Shown: piece by piece, positions 8,988 through 17,670 of the stretch
Numbering within the stretch: the first letter of the stretch is position 1
Layout of the letters: each line of letters begins with the position of its first letter
From: Candidatus Hydrogenedentota bacterium
Lineage (GTDB): Bacteria; Hydrogenedentota; Hydrogenedentia; Hydrogenedentales; JAJRTN01
DNA length: 52,228 nucleotides
Direction of reading: 5' to 3'
Assembly (NCBI GenBank): GCA_024278275.1
Contig: JAJRTN010000088.1
Coordinates: 1-52,228 of the forward strand
Made by a program: the position numbers and the translations under genes
The notes under the pieces: model-generated
What the model was told of the DNA's origin: nothing
What the model saw: only the letters and a program-made list of their open reading frames with translations
Databases searched by the model: none

Positions 8988-10400
8988 TCATCCTGCATCC
9001 AACCGCGTTCCGTCACGGCCCGTGGACCAGGCGGCGTGAAAGGCCGTGTCGCCATGCCGCGCCATCCATTCGGCGAGCCGCTCCCCCAGGGCCCGTTGCC
9101 GCGCCGCGGTTTCGGCATGGCCCGCCAGGTTATTCATCTCGTCCGGATCCCGCCGCAGGTCGTACAACTCATCATCGAAATCCAGGTAGCGGTTGTACTT
9201 GAAGGCCGCCGTGCGAATCATGCGGATGGGATTCACCCAGCGCTGCTTGTTGTAGTACTGGCTCACCACGAAGTCACGCGCTACCACGTCGCCCTGTCCC
9301 GTCAAGAGGGGCAAGAGTGAAGTGCCATCCACCTTGCCCACGGGCGCGGAGGCCAGTTCACAGAGGGTGGGGGCGAGGTCCGCCAGGGTCACTAACGCGT
9401 CCGCCTTTCCCGGTGCCCGGCCGCCGAAGGCGCGGGGCAGCCGCACCAGGAGGGGGACGCGCACCAGGTGCTCGTACATGAACGGTCCCTTGAACACGAG
9501 CCGGTGGTTCGTGTCCATGTCGCCATGGTCCGCCGTGTAGACCACCACGGTGCTTTCCTTCAACCCCAGCGCGGCAAGCCGGTCGAGCACGCGCCCCGCT
9601 TCAATATCCACCAGGCGGCATTTCTCCCGGTAGAAATCGCGGTAGAGGCGCCACGCGCCAGGCCCTTTGTCCACGATGAAAGCGCCCTGGTCCTCCTTCA
9701 TGAATTGCGCCTGCGGCGCGGGCTTCGACGACAGGTCATCCGCCCACGATGCAGGTAAGGGAACGCCGGGCATGTCGGCGTGATCACCCGCCGCTTTCAG
9801 TGCCCCGTTCACGTCATAAATATCATGGGGATTGACGTAGTTCACGAAAAGCGCGAAGGGTTTGTCCGCGGCCGCACACCGCTCCAGGTAGCCCAGCGCC
9901 AATTCCGAGATGGCCCCGTCGCCATGGAAGTCCAGGGCCGATTCGTCGAAGTGGGTGGCGAAATACGCCCGGTTGCCCAGGTGCCACTTACCGAAGTAGG
10001 CCGTGTGATAGCCCGCCGACCGCAACCGGGACGCCACCGTCTCCGTGCCCACGGGCAACCCGGGGATGGGAACACCCTGGTGGTCGATGGAACCCAGGTT
10101 TCCGATCACGCCCGTGCGGTGGGGATAGCGGCCCGTGTAAATCGACGCCCGGCTCGGCGAGCATTGGGGCGTGGTGCAGTGGGCGTGGGTGAAAAGCGTA
10201 CTCTCCGCCGCCAGGGCGTCCAGATTTGGCGTGTGGAAAAAATCGTCCAAGCAGCCCAGGGCCCGCCAATGCTGCTGGTCCGAGCAGATGACCAGTATAT
10301 TCGGGCCTTTCCCGCCCCCCTTCCCTGGTACGGTTTGACATGCTGCCAGCGTGACGGTCGCGCTGGATGCGAGAAAACTTCGCCTGTTTAACTTGAACAT
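8988..10400 (-). CDS. Type I sulfatase, predicted Tat-exported lipoprotein
   Basis: Sulfatase of 470 residues. The start chosen (ATG complement of 10398-10400) is preceded by CAGGAAAG and gives a leader combining a twin-arginine motif (NRRSFL, residues 5-10) with a lipobox LAAC (Cys21), so the enzyme is probably exported folded and lipid-anchored. The metal site reads SDQQ (Asp41, Gln42) instead of the usual DD, as in choline-sulfatase-like and related subfamilies. The formylglycine motif is CSPSR with Cys80; GKWHLG and YTADHGDMD follow. The longer in-frame extension upstream lies within the preceding gene and lacks a leader, so it is rejected. The gene starts 19 bases after the TIM-barrel-like gene, indicating cotranscription. 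Confidence 0.92.
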   Translation of the reverse strand: MFKLNRRSFLASSATVTLAACQTVPGKGGGKGPNILVICSDQQHWRALGCLDDFFHTPNLDALAAESTLFTHAHCTTPQCSPSRASIYTGRYPHRTGVIGNLGSIDHQGVPIPGLPVGTETVASRLRSAGYHTAYFGKWHLGNRAYFATHFDESALDFHGDGAISELALGYLERCAAADKPFALFVNYVNPHDIYDVNGALKAAGDHADMPGVPLPASWADDLSSKPAPQAQFMKEDQGAFIVDKGPGAWRLYRDFYREKCRLVDIEAGRVLDRLAALGLKESTVVVYTADHGDMDTNHRLVFKGPFMYEHLVRVPLLVRLPRAFGGRAPGKADALVTLADLAPTLCELASAPVGKVDGTSLLPLLTGQGDVVARDFVVSQYYNKQRWVNPIRMIRTAAFKYNRYLDFDDELYDLRRDPDEMNNLAGHAETAARQRALGERLAEWMARHGDTAFHAAWSTGRDGTRLDAG

Positions 10401-10419
10401 TCGAGTATGCTTTCCTGCT

Positions 10420-12513
10420 TCAATAGACCACCACCTCGGCAATTTCGCAGGTACCTTTTTTTCCCGGCTCCGAATGGTCTTCGGGTTTTCCGTTATAGGG
10501 CACCTTGCCGACAAGCAGTTCCGACGCCGGCCCCGCGTAGTCGCCGCCATGGCGATAGGTCAGGAGACAGCGGTAGTCCGCCCCGTCCAGGCTGTGTTCA
10601 ATCACGCACAATTCATCCAGCCACCGGGCGCGGAGCCAATTCCAGCCGGCCAGGTCCTGGCCCGCGAAAAGTCGTTCCCGGCCGTCCCGGTTCACCTGGA
10701 TTTTCCCGTCGCTCCGCAGCCCCAACCGTAGGCTCCGGCCATTCGCCCAGCGCAGCAACACCGCCGGTCCCCAGGACATGCCGCCATCGGTGCCCTGTCT
10801 CAGTTTCACGACGATACCTGAAACCGGCTGCGCCAGGGGCTCCTTGAGATAGGCGTAGGTGTGCGCCCGCGCCTGAATACGCAATCCGCCGCCGTCAATA
10901 TCCAGCGCCCGCGCGTTCCTGGGGGAAATGACCGCCTCCCATGCAGGCATCGTAGTGAAGGCCTCCGTCATCACCGCCCGGGTCCATGCCGGCGGGGCGT
11001 GAAGTGCGCGGTCTTCCTCCAGGAGCCGCGCCGTGCGTGCCGCCAGGCCCTCCTGCCGCAAGGCCGATGTCATCTCCACCGCGTCCCGCAACCCCGGTAC
11101 GAGTTTCCGGCGGTACTCCGTGTCGAGCATGGACATCAGCCCGGGGTCCTTCAGCCACCGGACCAGCGTATGTAAACGACCATTGGCTTCGAGCACACGG
11201 CGTACCAGCGGCGGCGTGGGAAGCGGGCCGTTATTACACAACACTCCAATGCTGTTGCTCGTGTTGTAGCACGATACGAAATAGCTGAGGTAATTGAAAT
11301 CCCCGTAGCGCCCGTCCTCCCCCTCGCCCCGGAGAATGAAATCCACGTAGGCGTCCGCCTGCGGAAGAAAACAGAGATCCGTCCCCAGGGCAAAGGTCGA
11401 ATGCCACTCCAGCAGCCCGTCCTCCCCCACGATGGCCCGGCTCCGCCGCGCCAGGGCATACAGTGCCGCCGGATTCTTATAATACTGCCCGTCAAAGTAG
11501 AGACCATCCGGCCGAAGCGTCGTCATGACCCCCGAAATCGCGGCAAGAAAGTCCTCCATGTTCTCCCCGTTTTCATTCACGGGCGGCCAACCCTGGAAGT
11601 TCTCGAAACTGTTGAAGGCCCTGTTCTCCAGCGCCGTGCCCTGGAAGAAATAGGCGGGGCTCGTGTACACCATGAAACGCATGTTGTTCGCATGAAGCGT
11701 CTCGCGCACGCGGGCGAACTCCCCCGGTCCCAACCGCGGCTCGAAGGCCAGGTTCCAATCCTTCCACAGCATCACCTCCGACTGAAGGAGCGCCATGTTA
11801 CCCCACTGCGCCCACGACGCCAGCGTCTCATCCGGGGGATAGCCGATCTCCCGCGACCAATGCCACACCACGTTGTCACGGAAAGACCGCTCCCAATCAT
11901 AGGCCTTCGGCGGACATACCCCCACCCATAACACCGCGTCGGCGGGAGGATCATAGACGGCCGTCGTGTCCCCGTACGGCGCATACCGGTCCTCCAGGGC
12001 CTGCTCCGAGCAATAGAGCCCGAACCCGCCAAACTCATCCAGCAGCAGGTGATTGCTCCCATAGGACGCCTCGAAACCCACCGGAATGGCACGCGCCACC
12101 TCAATGCGGACCGCCTCCCGGGCGTGAAACATGAAAAGGGAATCCCCGTTGACCCGCAAATCCACCCGGGGTCCCGAGAATCGAACAAAAGCCACCCCCG
12201 GCGCACGGTGCGTGACCACCGCCCCGCCCGAAAAGCCCTCCCCCAGCCGCGCCGACACCACGGGACGCAGCACGCCAATCCGCTGCCGGAACACCGCCTT
12301 TCCCGAGGCGATGTCCAAGGTCATCTCCGCCCCCGTCGTGGTGATGCCGAGCCGGCCGTCTCCCTCGCGCGCGTCTTCCACCACCATGCCCCGCTGCGGC
12401 GCCGGCAAAACCATGGGCGACATGAGCGACTGGAACGTGGGCGCCTCGCCATACCCTCCCGCGACCGCCCATAAGAAACACAGCGCCCAACAGCCGGACC
12501 GTTTCAAACCCAT
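10420..12513 (-). CDS. Secreted protein of unknown function, possible TIM-barrel glycoside hydrolase with C-terminal lectin-like domain
   Basis: Protein of 697 residues from the ATG at 12513, which has GGAGAGG seven bases upstream and opens a normal signal peptide (MGLKRSGCWALCFLWAVAGG); an upstream in-frame extension lacks these. The N-terminal half is beta-rich. The middle (about residues 250-450) has features reminiscent of glycoside-hydrolase barrels, such as RFMVYTSPAYFFQG and PDGLYFDGQYYKNP, where the Asp of YFDG is a candidate catalytic residue. The C-terminal 170 residues (LRIQARAHTYAYL onward, with IQVNRDGRERLFAG) look like a concanavalin-type sandwich. I do not recognise the family. 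The sulfatase gene 19 bases downstream suggests action on a sulfated polysaccharide; this is contextual inference. Confidence 0.6.
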   Translation of the reverse strand: MGLKRSGCWALCFLWAVAGGYGEAPTFQSLMSPMVLPAPQRGMVVEDAREGDGRLGITTTGAEMTLDIASGKAVFRQRIGVLRPVVSARLGEGFSGGAVVTHRAPGVAFVRFSGPRVDLRVNGDSLFMFHAREAVRIEVARAIPVGFEASYGSNHLLLDEFGGFGLYCSEQALEDRYAPYGDTTAVYDPPADAVLWVGVCPPKAYDWERSFRDNVVWHWSREIGYPPDETLASWAQWGNMALLQSEVMLWKDWNLAFEPRLGPGEFARVRETLHANNMRFMVYTSPAYFFQGTALENRAFNSFENFQGWPPVNENGENMEDFLAAISGVMTTLRPDGLYFDGQYYKNPAALYALARRSRAIVGEDGLLEWHSTFALGTDLCFLPQADAYVDFILRGEGEDGRYGDFNYLSYFVSCYNTSNSIGVLCNNGPLPTPPLVRRVLEANGRLHTLVRWLKDPGLMSMLDTEYRRKLVPGLRDAVEMTSALRQEGLAARTARLLEEDRALHAPPAWTRAVMTEAFTTMPAWEAVISPRNARALDIDGGGLRIQARAHTYAYLKEPLAQPVSGIVVKLRQGTDGGMSWGPAVLLRWANGRSLRLGLRSDGKIQVNRDGRERLFAGQDLAGWNWLRARWLDELCVIEHSLDGADYRCLLTYRHGGDYAGPASELLVGKVPYNGKPEDHSEPGKKGTCEIAEVVVY

Positions 12514-12651
12514 CGGCACACCTCTCCGCCCACCACAGGCTCCCATTAGACCCCACTCATTCCCCCCGTCGCAACCCCGCAGACGCCCGGAGAGTGCCGG
12601 GTACGACCCACAGAAAGCGTCTGTACCACACAAACCCATTATCTATAAAGT

Positions 12652-12724
12652 CTTGTACAGATTGTCACGAATACATGTTTCTTCCTCCCTTCCGTATCCT
12701 CGTGTGGGCGGGAATGACGGAGGC
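12652..12724 (+). repeat. Dispersed intergenic repeat, copy D (partial)
   Basis: Begins TTGTACAGATTGTCACGAAT and continues through ACATGTTTC, CCTTCCGTATCC and GGGAATGACGG. It matches the start of the 18.7, 30.8 and 43.2 kb copies, including a degraded ATTCCC-N8-GGGAAT core (ATCCTC...GGGAAT). The right half of the element is absent. Confidence 0.65.
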
Positions 12725-12853
12725 GAGGGGCAGGCTCCTGCATGACCGTTGGCGGGGAATGCCCCGTGCCAAGGCCAAACCAACACATTGGGGGAGTACC
12801 GGCGTTCCTTCGGTTCATCCCGTATTTCGCCCTGGGGGCGCCGCCAGAATCCT

Positions 12854-12883
12854 TTGCCGGTTTTCCGTTTTCCGTGGTATACT
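12854..12883 (+). promoter_or_regulatory. Sigma-70-like promoter of flagellin gene
   Basis: TTGCCG (12854-12859), 18-base spacer, TATACT (12878-12883), about 85 bases before the start codon. It is a housekeeping-type promoter; no sigma-28-type element was seen. Confidence 0.6.
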
Positions 12884-12972
12884 TTGAGACGGAGCGGAGT
12901 GTCCGGTTCGGACGCTGGGATACCGCGTTCGCAGGTTTGCGGTAAACGGGGCCATGCCCGGAGGTAGGCCAT

Positions 12973-13779
12973 ATGGGACTGAGTATCAATTCGAACATTC
13001 CCGCCTTGCAGGCAGGGCGACAGACACGGCAGGCCAATGGGCTGCTGTCGCGGACGTTGCAGCAGTTGGCGACGGCACGCCGTATCAACCGTGCCGCCGA
13101 TGATGCCGCCGGACTCGCCATCGCCGAGGGATTCAACACCCGGGCACGGCAAGGCCAGGTGGAGATTAACAACCTGCAAAGTGGGGTGAGTCTCGCCCAG
13201 ACCGCGGACAGCGGGCTTAGCGTTCAGCAGGATGCCTTGCAGCGCTTGCGCGATATTTCCCTGCAAGCCAGTAACGGCACCCTCTCGGAAAGTGACCGTG
13301 CCGCCTTGAATGCCGAGGCCCAGCAATTACAGCAACAGATCAACTCGGTGGCGGGAGACACGCAATTCAATGGGACCCAGGTCCTGAACCAGGATCAAAC
13401 CGTTGACCTCGGCACGGAGGGCGGAAACCAGGTTCAGTTGCAATCCAGCACGGCGGCCGACCTTGGGGTGAACACGGTCGATCTCACCACGCCGGGCGGC
13501 GCCCAGGCCGCCACGGCGGCGATTGATCAGGCCCTGGCGGGAGTCGCCGACCGGCGCTCGAACCTGGGGGCGCAAATCAATCGATTGGGTTCCGCGATTA
13601 ATCAACGGGAAACAAGCGTGCTGGCCGCGCGGGAATCGGCGTCTCAAATTCGAGATGCCGATGTCGCGCGGGCGGTTACCGAGCGAAACCGTGCCCAGCT
13701 CCTGCTCCAGGCCGGGATTGGATCCATCGCCCAGGCCAATGTGACGCCCCAGACCGCGCTGAACCTGCTGGGTAGTTGA
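12973..13779 (+). CDS. fliC: Short flagellin
   Basis: Flagellar filament protein of 268 residues. The N-terminal D0/D1 helix region (GLSINSNIPALQA, then ATARRINRAADDAAGLAIAE) and the C-terminal D1/D0 region (INQRETSVLAARESASQIRDADVA, ending in AQANVTPQTALNLLGS) are both intact. The variable outer domains are absent, with only about 60 residues between the helical halves, so it is near the minimum for a functional flagellin. The start is marked by GGAGGT seven bases upstream. No chaperone, cap or other flagellar gene is in the window, so it is an orphan here. The family assignment is secure; whether it builds a filament is not shown. Confidence 0.93.
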   Translation: MGLSINSNIPALQAGRQTRQANGLLSRTLQQLATARRINRAADDAAGLAIAEGFNTRARQGQVEINNLQSGVSLAQTADSGLSVQQDALQRLRDISLQASNGTLSESDRAALNAEAQQLQQQINSVAGDTQFNGTQVLNQDQTVDLGTEGGNQVQLQSSTAADLGVNTVDLTTPGGAQAATAAIDQALAGVADRRSNLGAQINRLGSAINQRETSVLAARESASQIRDADVARAVTERNRAQLLLQAGIGSIAQANVTPQTALNLLGS

Positions 13780-13878
13780 CGCACTCCCCAGCCATCGAAA
13801 CGAACAGGCCCCGACGTGCCCGGCGGCCCGGTCGCACGCCATGAAAAGGGTCACAGGTGCGAAAGTGGATTCTCCTGG

Positions 13879-15405
13879 CTACGCATCTCCACTCTTGTAG
13901 CGGGGGTTGGGGATGGGAACGACCGCGCCGGTTTCTTCCAGGAAATCCTCCAGCAGCTTGCGCAGTCGCTTCACGCGCCGGGGCTTTTCCGCCGCCAGGT
14001 TCCGCGTTTCACCGATATCGTCTTTCAGGTTGTAGAGTTCAAAGGTGTCCGTGCCGTTCTCGCCGTCGCAGTAGTTACGAATAAGTTTCCAGTCACCCTT
14101 GCGGACGTAGGTGGCGGGTATGGCCCCGGTGGCGGGAATACTGTGCGGGAAATGGCAGAAGATGGTGTCTCGTTTCAACGTTTTGCCTTCCAGCGCACGG
14201 CGTATGCTGACACCATCGAACTCTTGGTCCGGTTCCGTGGGCAATCCCAACATATCCACCATGGTGGGAAAGTAGTCCACGCTGGATACAATGGCCTGAT
14301 CGTTGCGGGTGCCGGGCTGCACAACCCCCGGCCACACGACGACAAAAGGCTCCCGCGTACCCCCTTCGTAAATCGTGGCTTTACCACCGCGCAGGGGGCT
14401 GTTGCTGGTGATGGGCACGCCCTTGTAAGGATCAGGAATGAATTGCTCCGCCCCCCACGACCATCCGCCATTATCCGACAGGAAGATAATGACGGTATTC
14501 TCCGTCAGCCCTTCCTCGTCCAACGCGCCCACCAGGCGGCCCACGGCGTCATCAAAGCTCTCCACCATGGCGGCGTAGACGGGATTGTGCTGCGGGTTGT
14601 CGGGGTCCACTCGCTTGGCGTACTTCTCGATGAGATGCTGCTTGGCCTGCCACGGGGAGTGGACGGAGAAAGCCCAGTAGTGCAGGAGGAAAGGCCGGTC
14701 CCTGTTATCCCGAATGAACTTGACCGCCTCTTCGGCCATTCGATCTTCCAGGTGTTCGCCCGGCGCCCCCTGCCCCGGCCACACCGGCCAGGGCGCAAGG
14801 TAGCCCTTCGGCAGCGGGCTGGGCGCGGAGGTGTGGGGAATATCCACGTCGAAGCCCTGGTGTAGGGGGTCGTAGGGTTCCCTGCCGAGGTGCCACTTGC
14901 CGAAATGGCCGGTGGTGTATCCCGCGTCTTTGAACGCTTCGGCCACGGTATAGCATTTTGTGTCCACCCGCGACGTACTTATCGCCGAGAGGGCCTTCAC
15001 GTTTGGCGGCGCGGCCTTAACCAGTCGCTTTTCAAGAATAACCTGGGCAATGTGCCCCGAAGCGCCCGTAAGCCCCAGGCGGGCCGGCCACAAACCGGTG
15101 ACCAGACTGGCGCGCGTGGCGGAACACAAGGGGTTCGCGGCGTAGGCCTGGGTGAACATCATGCCCCGCTTCGCCAGGGCGTCGATATGGGGGGTCTTGA
15201 AAAACGTGCTGCCGTAGAGCGACGAGTCCCGCCATCCCAAGTCATCGGCCAGAATGAAAACCACGTTGGGCTTGCGCCGTGGCGCCGCGTCCGCGAACGG
15301 GGCCAGGCAGGCGCCTCCCGTGATGGCCGCGGCGGATCGAAGAAAGGTACGGCGGCTGATGGCCCGCCATGGCGTAACACCTGATGATTGCTCGGTAGAG
15401 GACAT
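13879..15405 (-). CDS. Type I sulfatase with CSATR active-site variant
   Basis: Exported sulfatase of 508 residues. The start at 15405 has AGGAAGCG upstream and begins a Tat leader (SRRTFL near residue 18, then a hydrophobic stretch). The frame stays open far upstream, but that part is antisense-free overlap with argH on the same strand and is not coding for this protein. Asp54 and Asp55 bind the metal. The formylglycine site reads LCSATRAS, with Ala where CxPxR has Pro; Cys94 itself is kept, and Ala at this place is frequent in marine planctomycete-type sulfatases. GKWHLG and FLSDNGGWSW follow. It stands alone between flagellin (convergent) and argH (62 bases upstream, same strand). Confidence 0.92.
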   Translation of the reverse strand: MSSTEQSSGVTPWRAISRRTFLRSAAAITGGACLAPFADAAPRRKPNVVFILADDLGWRDSSLYGSTFFKTPHIDALAKRGMMFTQAYAANPLCSATRASLVTGLWPARLGLTGASGHIAQVILEKRLVKAAPPNVKALSAISTSRVDTKCYTVAEAFKDAGYTTGHFGKWHLGREPYDPLHQGFDVDIPHTSAPSPLPKGYLAPWPVWPGQGAPGEHLEDRMAEEAVKFIRDNRDRPFLLHYWAFSVHSPWQAKQHLIEKYAKRVDPDNPQHNPVYAAMVESFDDAVGRLVGALDEEGLTENTVIIFLSDNGGWSWGAEQFIPDPYKGVPITSNSPLRGGKATIYEGGTREPFVVVWPGVVQPGTRNDQAIVSSVDYFPTMVDMLGLPTEPDQEFDGVSIRRALEGKTLKRDTIFCHFPHSIPATGAIPATYVRKGDWKLIRNYCDGENGTDTFELYNLKDDIGETRNLAAEKPRRVKRLRKLLEDFLEETGAVVPIPNPRYKSGDA

Positions 15406-15467
15406 GAAACGCTTCCTGTTGTGTAAAGATAAATACAAGTACACGCGGCAAACACCGCCACCTGACT

Positions 15468-16841
15468 CTAACGGATTCTTGCCCGGGCCTTTCGCAGCGA
15501 GGCGCGGACGCGGCGGGGCGCCGTGCCGCCGGGGTTGTCCCGGCGTTTTACGATGGACTCGGGACTTAAGACCTGGAACAGGTCTTCTCCGAACAATTGG
15601 GAGAAGCGCTTGTAGGTCTTGATATCCAGTTCGGGAAGTCGCTTCCCCTGTTCCACGCAGTGACGCACGACGCGGCCCACCACGCCGTGGGCCTCGCGGA
15701 AAGGCATGCCCCGGGTCACGAGGTAGTCCGCCAGGTCCGTGGCTTCCATGAAGCCTTCCTTCACGGCGGCCGCCATGGCCTCGCGGTTCACGATGATGGC
15801 GGGAATCATGTTGGCATAGACCTCGATGCAGCGTTGCACCGTGTCCGACGCGTCGAAAACCGGTTCCTTGTCTTCCTGGAGATCGCGGTTGTAGGTCAGG
15901 GGCAACCCTTTCACCAGCGTGAGTAGCGCCGTCAGGTCGCCATAGACCCGGGCGGTCTTGCCGCGCACCAGTTCCGCCACGTCGGGGTTTTTCTTCTGGG
16001 GCATGATGCTGGAGCCCGTGGTAAAAGCATCGCCGATTTCCACGAAACCAAAACTCGGGCTGGACCACAGAATGAGTTCTTCACTCATACGCGAGAGGTG
16101 GGCCATGACCAGGGCGGCATTCGAGCAGAACTCGATGAGGTAGTCCCGGTCGGCCACAGCGTCCATGCTGTTCGCCGAGACGCCGGCGAAACCGAGATCC
16201 TTCGCCACCATTTTGCGGTCGATGGGATAGGGCGTGCCCGCCATGGCGGCCGAACCGAGGGACAGCACATTCACCCGCTCGCGCAACTGGGCGAAGCGTT
16301 CGGCGTCGCGGCTGAACATCTCGAAGTAGGCGAGGAAATGGTGGGCCAGCAGAACAGGCTGGGCGTGTTGCAGGTGCGTGAAACCGGGCAGAATAACATC
16401 GACGTGGGCCTCGGCGAAATCCACGAGGGCCCCCCGCAAGGCATCCAGCAAAGCAAGGATCGCGTCGATCTGGTCCCGCGCCCAGAGCCGCATATCCGTG
16501 GCGATCTGATCGTTGCGACTTCGGCCCGTGTGAAGACGCTTCCCCGCGTCGCCCACTTTTTCGACCAGCGCGGCCTCGATATTGGTATGAACGTCTTCCA
16601 GGGCGGGGTCCCAGGCGAGACGGCCCGCGGCAATATCCTTTTCCACCGCCTTCAATCCGCGCAGGATCTTCCGTACCTCGCCTTTCGGCAGAATGCCGCA
16701 TTCGCCCAGCATCTTTGCATGGGCCAGGCTGCCCCGGATGTCCCACGGGGCCAAGCGCGCATCAAAGGAGACGGACTCCCCGAGGGCCTCCACCAGCGCA
16801 TCGGTCCGCCCCTCGAATCGTCCACCCCAAAGTTTGCTCAT
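15468..16841 (-). CDS. argH: Argininosuccinate lyase
   Basis: Cleaves argininosuccinate to arginine and fumarate, last step of arginine synthesis; cytosolic homotetramer. The 457-residue protein starts MSKLWGGRFEG, the standard N-terminus, and has the fumarase-superfamily signature GSSIMPQKKNP containing the catalytic Ser, plus TGRSRNDQ and the LTYNRDLQEDKE stretch. Length and all motifs are normal. It is not next to argG or other arginine genes here; a sulfatase follows on the same strand after 62 bases, and the ECF sigma gene diverges 178 bases upstream. Confidence 0.97.
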   Translation of the reverse strand: MSKLWGGRFEGRTDALVEALGESVSFDARLAPWDIRGSLAHAKMLGECGILPKGEVRKILRGLKAVEKDIAAGRLAWDPALEDVHTNIEAALVEKVGDAGKRLHTGRSRNDQIATDMRLWARDQIDAILALLDALRGALVDFAEAHVDVILPGFTHLQHAQPVLLAHHFLAYFEMFSRDAERFAQLRERVNVLSLGSAAMAGTPYPIDRKMVAKDLGFAGVSANSMDAVADRDYLIEFCSNAALVMAHLSRMSEELILWSSPSFGFVEIGDAFTTGSSIMPQKKNPDVAELVRGKTARVYGDLTALLTLVKGLPLTYNRDLQEDKEPVFDASDTVQRCIEVYANMIPAIIVNREAMAAAVKEGFMEATDLADYLVTRGMPFREAHGVVGRVVRHCVEQGKRLPELDIKTYKRFSQLFGEDLFQVLSPESIVKRRDNPGGTAPRRVRASLRKARARIR

Positions 16842-17019
16842 GGAATCACCCCGTCAAGGTTGGCCCACGCGAAAACGTGGGGAAAACAGCTTATCTTGTA
16901 GGTTCTTATCATACCGAATCGCCGGCAGGTAACGGAATAGCCCCACGAACCAAGGCGTTTTCACGGGTAAGGGACGGGATGGGGCGGGACAAAGAACCCA
17001 ACCAGAGGTGATCACTGAC

Positions 17020-17670
17020 ATGGACCAACCCGTGGCCGAGAATACAGCTATCACGATGGATGAGTTCATGGCGAAAATCGAAAAGCACCGGAACGAGTTT
17101 TACCGGTATATTCTGCGAACCGTGTGGGACACGGGTGTGACCGATGATGTCTTCGCCTCGGCGGTGCTGGCCGCGTGGGAAAACCGGCACAAGTTCACGC
17201 CGGGCACCAACTTCCGGGCTTGGGTCTACCGAATTATCACGAATAAATGTTTCGTCGCGAACCGCGAGACGGGCCGCACGCCGCAACCCCTGGAGAACAC
17301 GCCGGAGAGCGCGTTCCTGACCTTGGGCGGGGAACGTGGCTACCAGGACATCCTGAAGCATCCCGAATCGGTGCTTGAGCAATGCGGCGATGAACTGAAC
17401 ATGGCGATAAAGAAGCTTTCCACGGCACAGCGTTCTTGCATCATGCTCCGCAGCGTGGAGAAACTCTCCTACAAGGAGATTGCCGAAGTGCTGGACATTC
17501 CGGTGGGTACCGTAATGACTCACCTGTCGCGCGGTCGTGCCAGACTCCGAAAGGACTTGTTGAACTATGCCCGCGAACGGGGCGTGGTGCGCGACAGGCC
17601 CCGTCTGATACCCAAGAAGAGGAACCTGGCAGGAAGCCTGCGCGAGGCGGATGGTGGTACGCAATCATGA
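17020..17670 (+). CDS. ECF-type RNA polymerase sigma factor
   Basis: Group 4 sigma factor of 216 residues with only regions 2 and 4. Region 2 spans about residues 10-85 (HRNEFYRYILRTVW...FRAWVYRIITNKC) and region 4 about residues 125-180 (LSTAQRSCIMLRSVEKLSYK, then PVGTVMTHLSRGRARLRK as the DNA-binding helix-turn-helix). The ATG at 17020 is preferred because AGAGGTG (17004-17010) then acts as its ribosome-binding site; a GTG at 17008 would place the start inside that site. The stop overlaps the start of the anti-sigma-like gene by four bases (ATGA), so the pair is translationally coupled. Target promoters are unknown. Confidence 0.92.
   Translation: MDQPVAENTAITMDEFMAKIEKHRNEFYRYILRTVWDTGVTDDVFASAVLAAWENRHKFTPGTNFRAWVYRIITNKCFVANRETGRTPQPLENTPESAFLTLGGERGYQDILKHPESVLEQCGDELNMAIKKLSTAQRSCIMLRSVEKLSYKEIAEVLDIPVGTVMTHLSRGRARLRKDLLNYARERGVVRDRPRLIPKKRNLAGSLREADGGTQS

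Larger units (their letters stand above)
12514..12972. other. Intergenic region upstream of flagellin
   Basis: This 459-base gap lies between the divergently read TIM-barrel-like gene and flagellin. It holds a partial dispersed repeat (12652-12724) and the flagellin promoter (12854-12883). No other coding sequence is supported. Confidence 0.6.
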
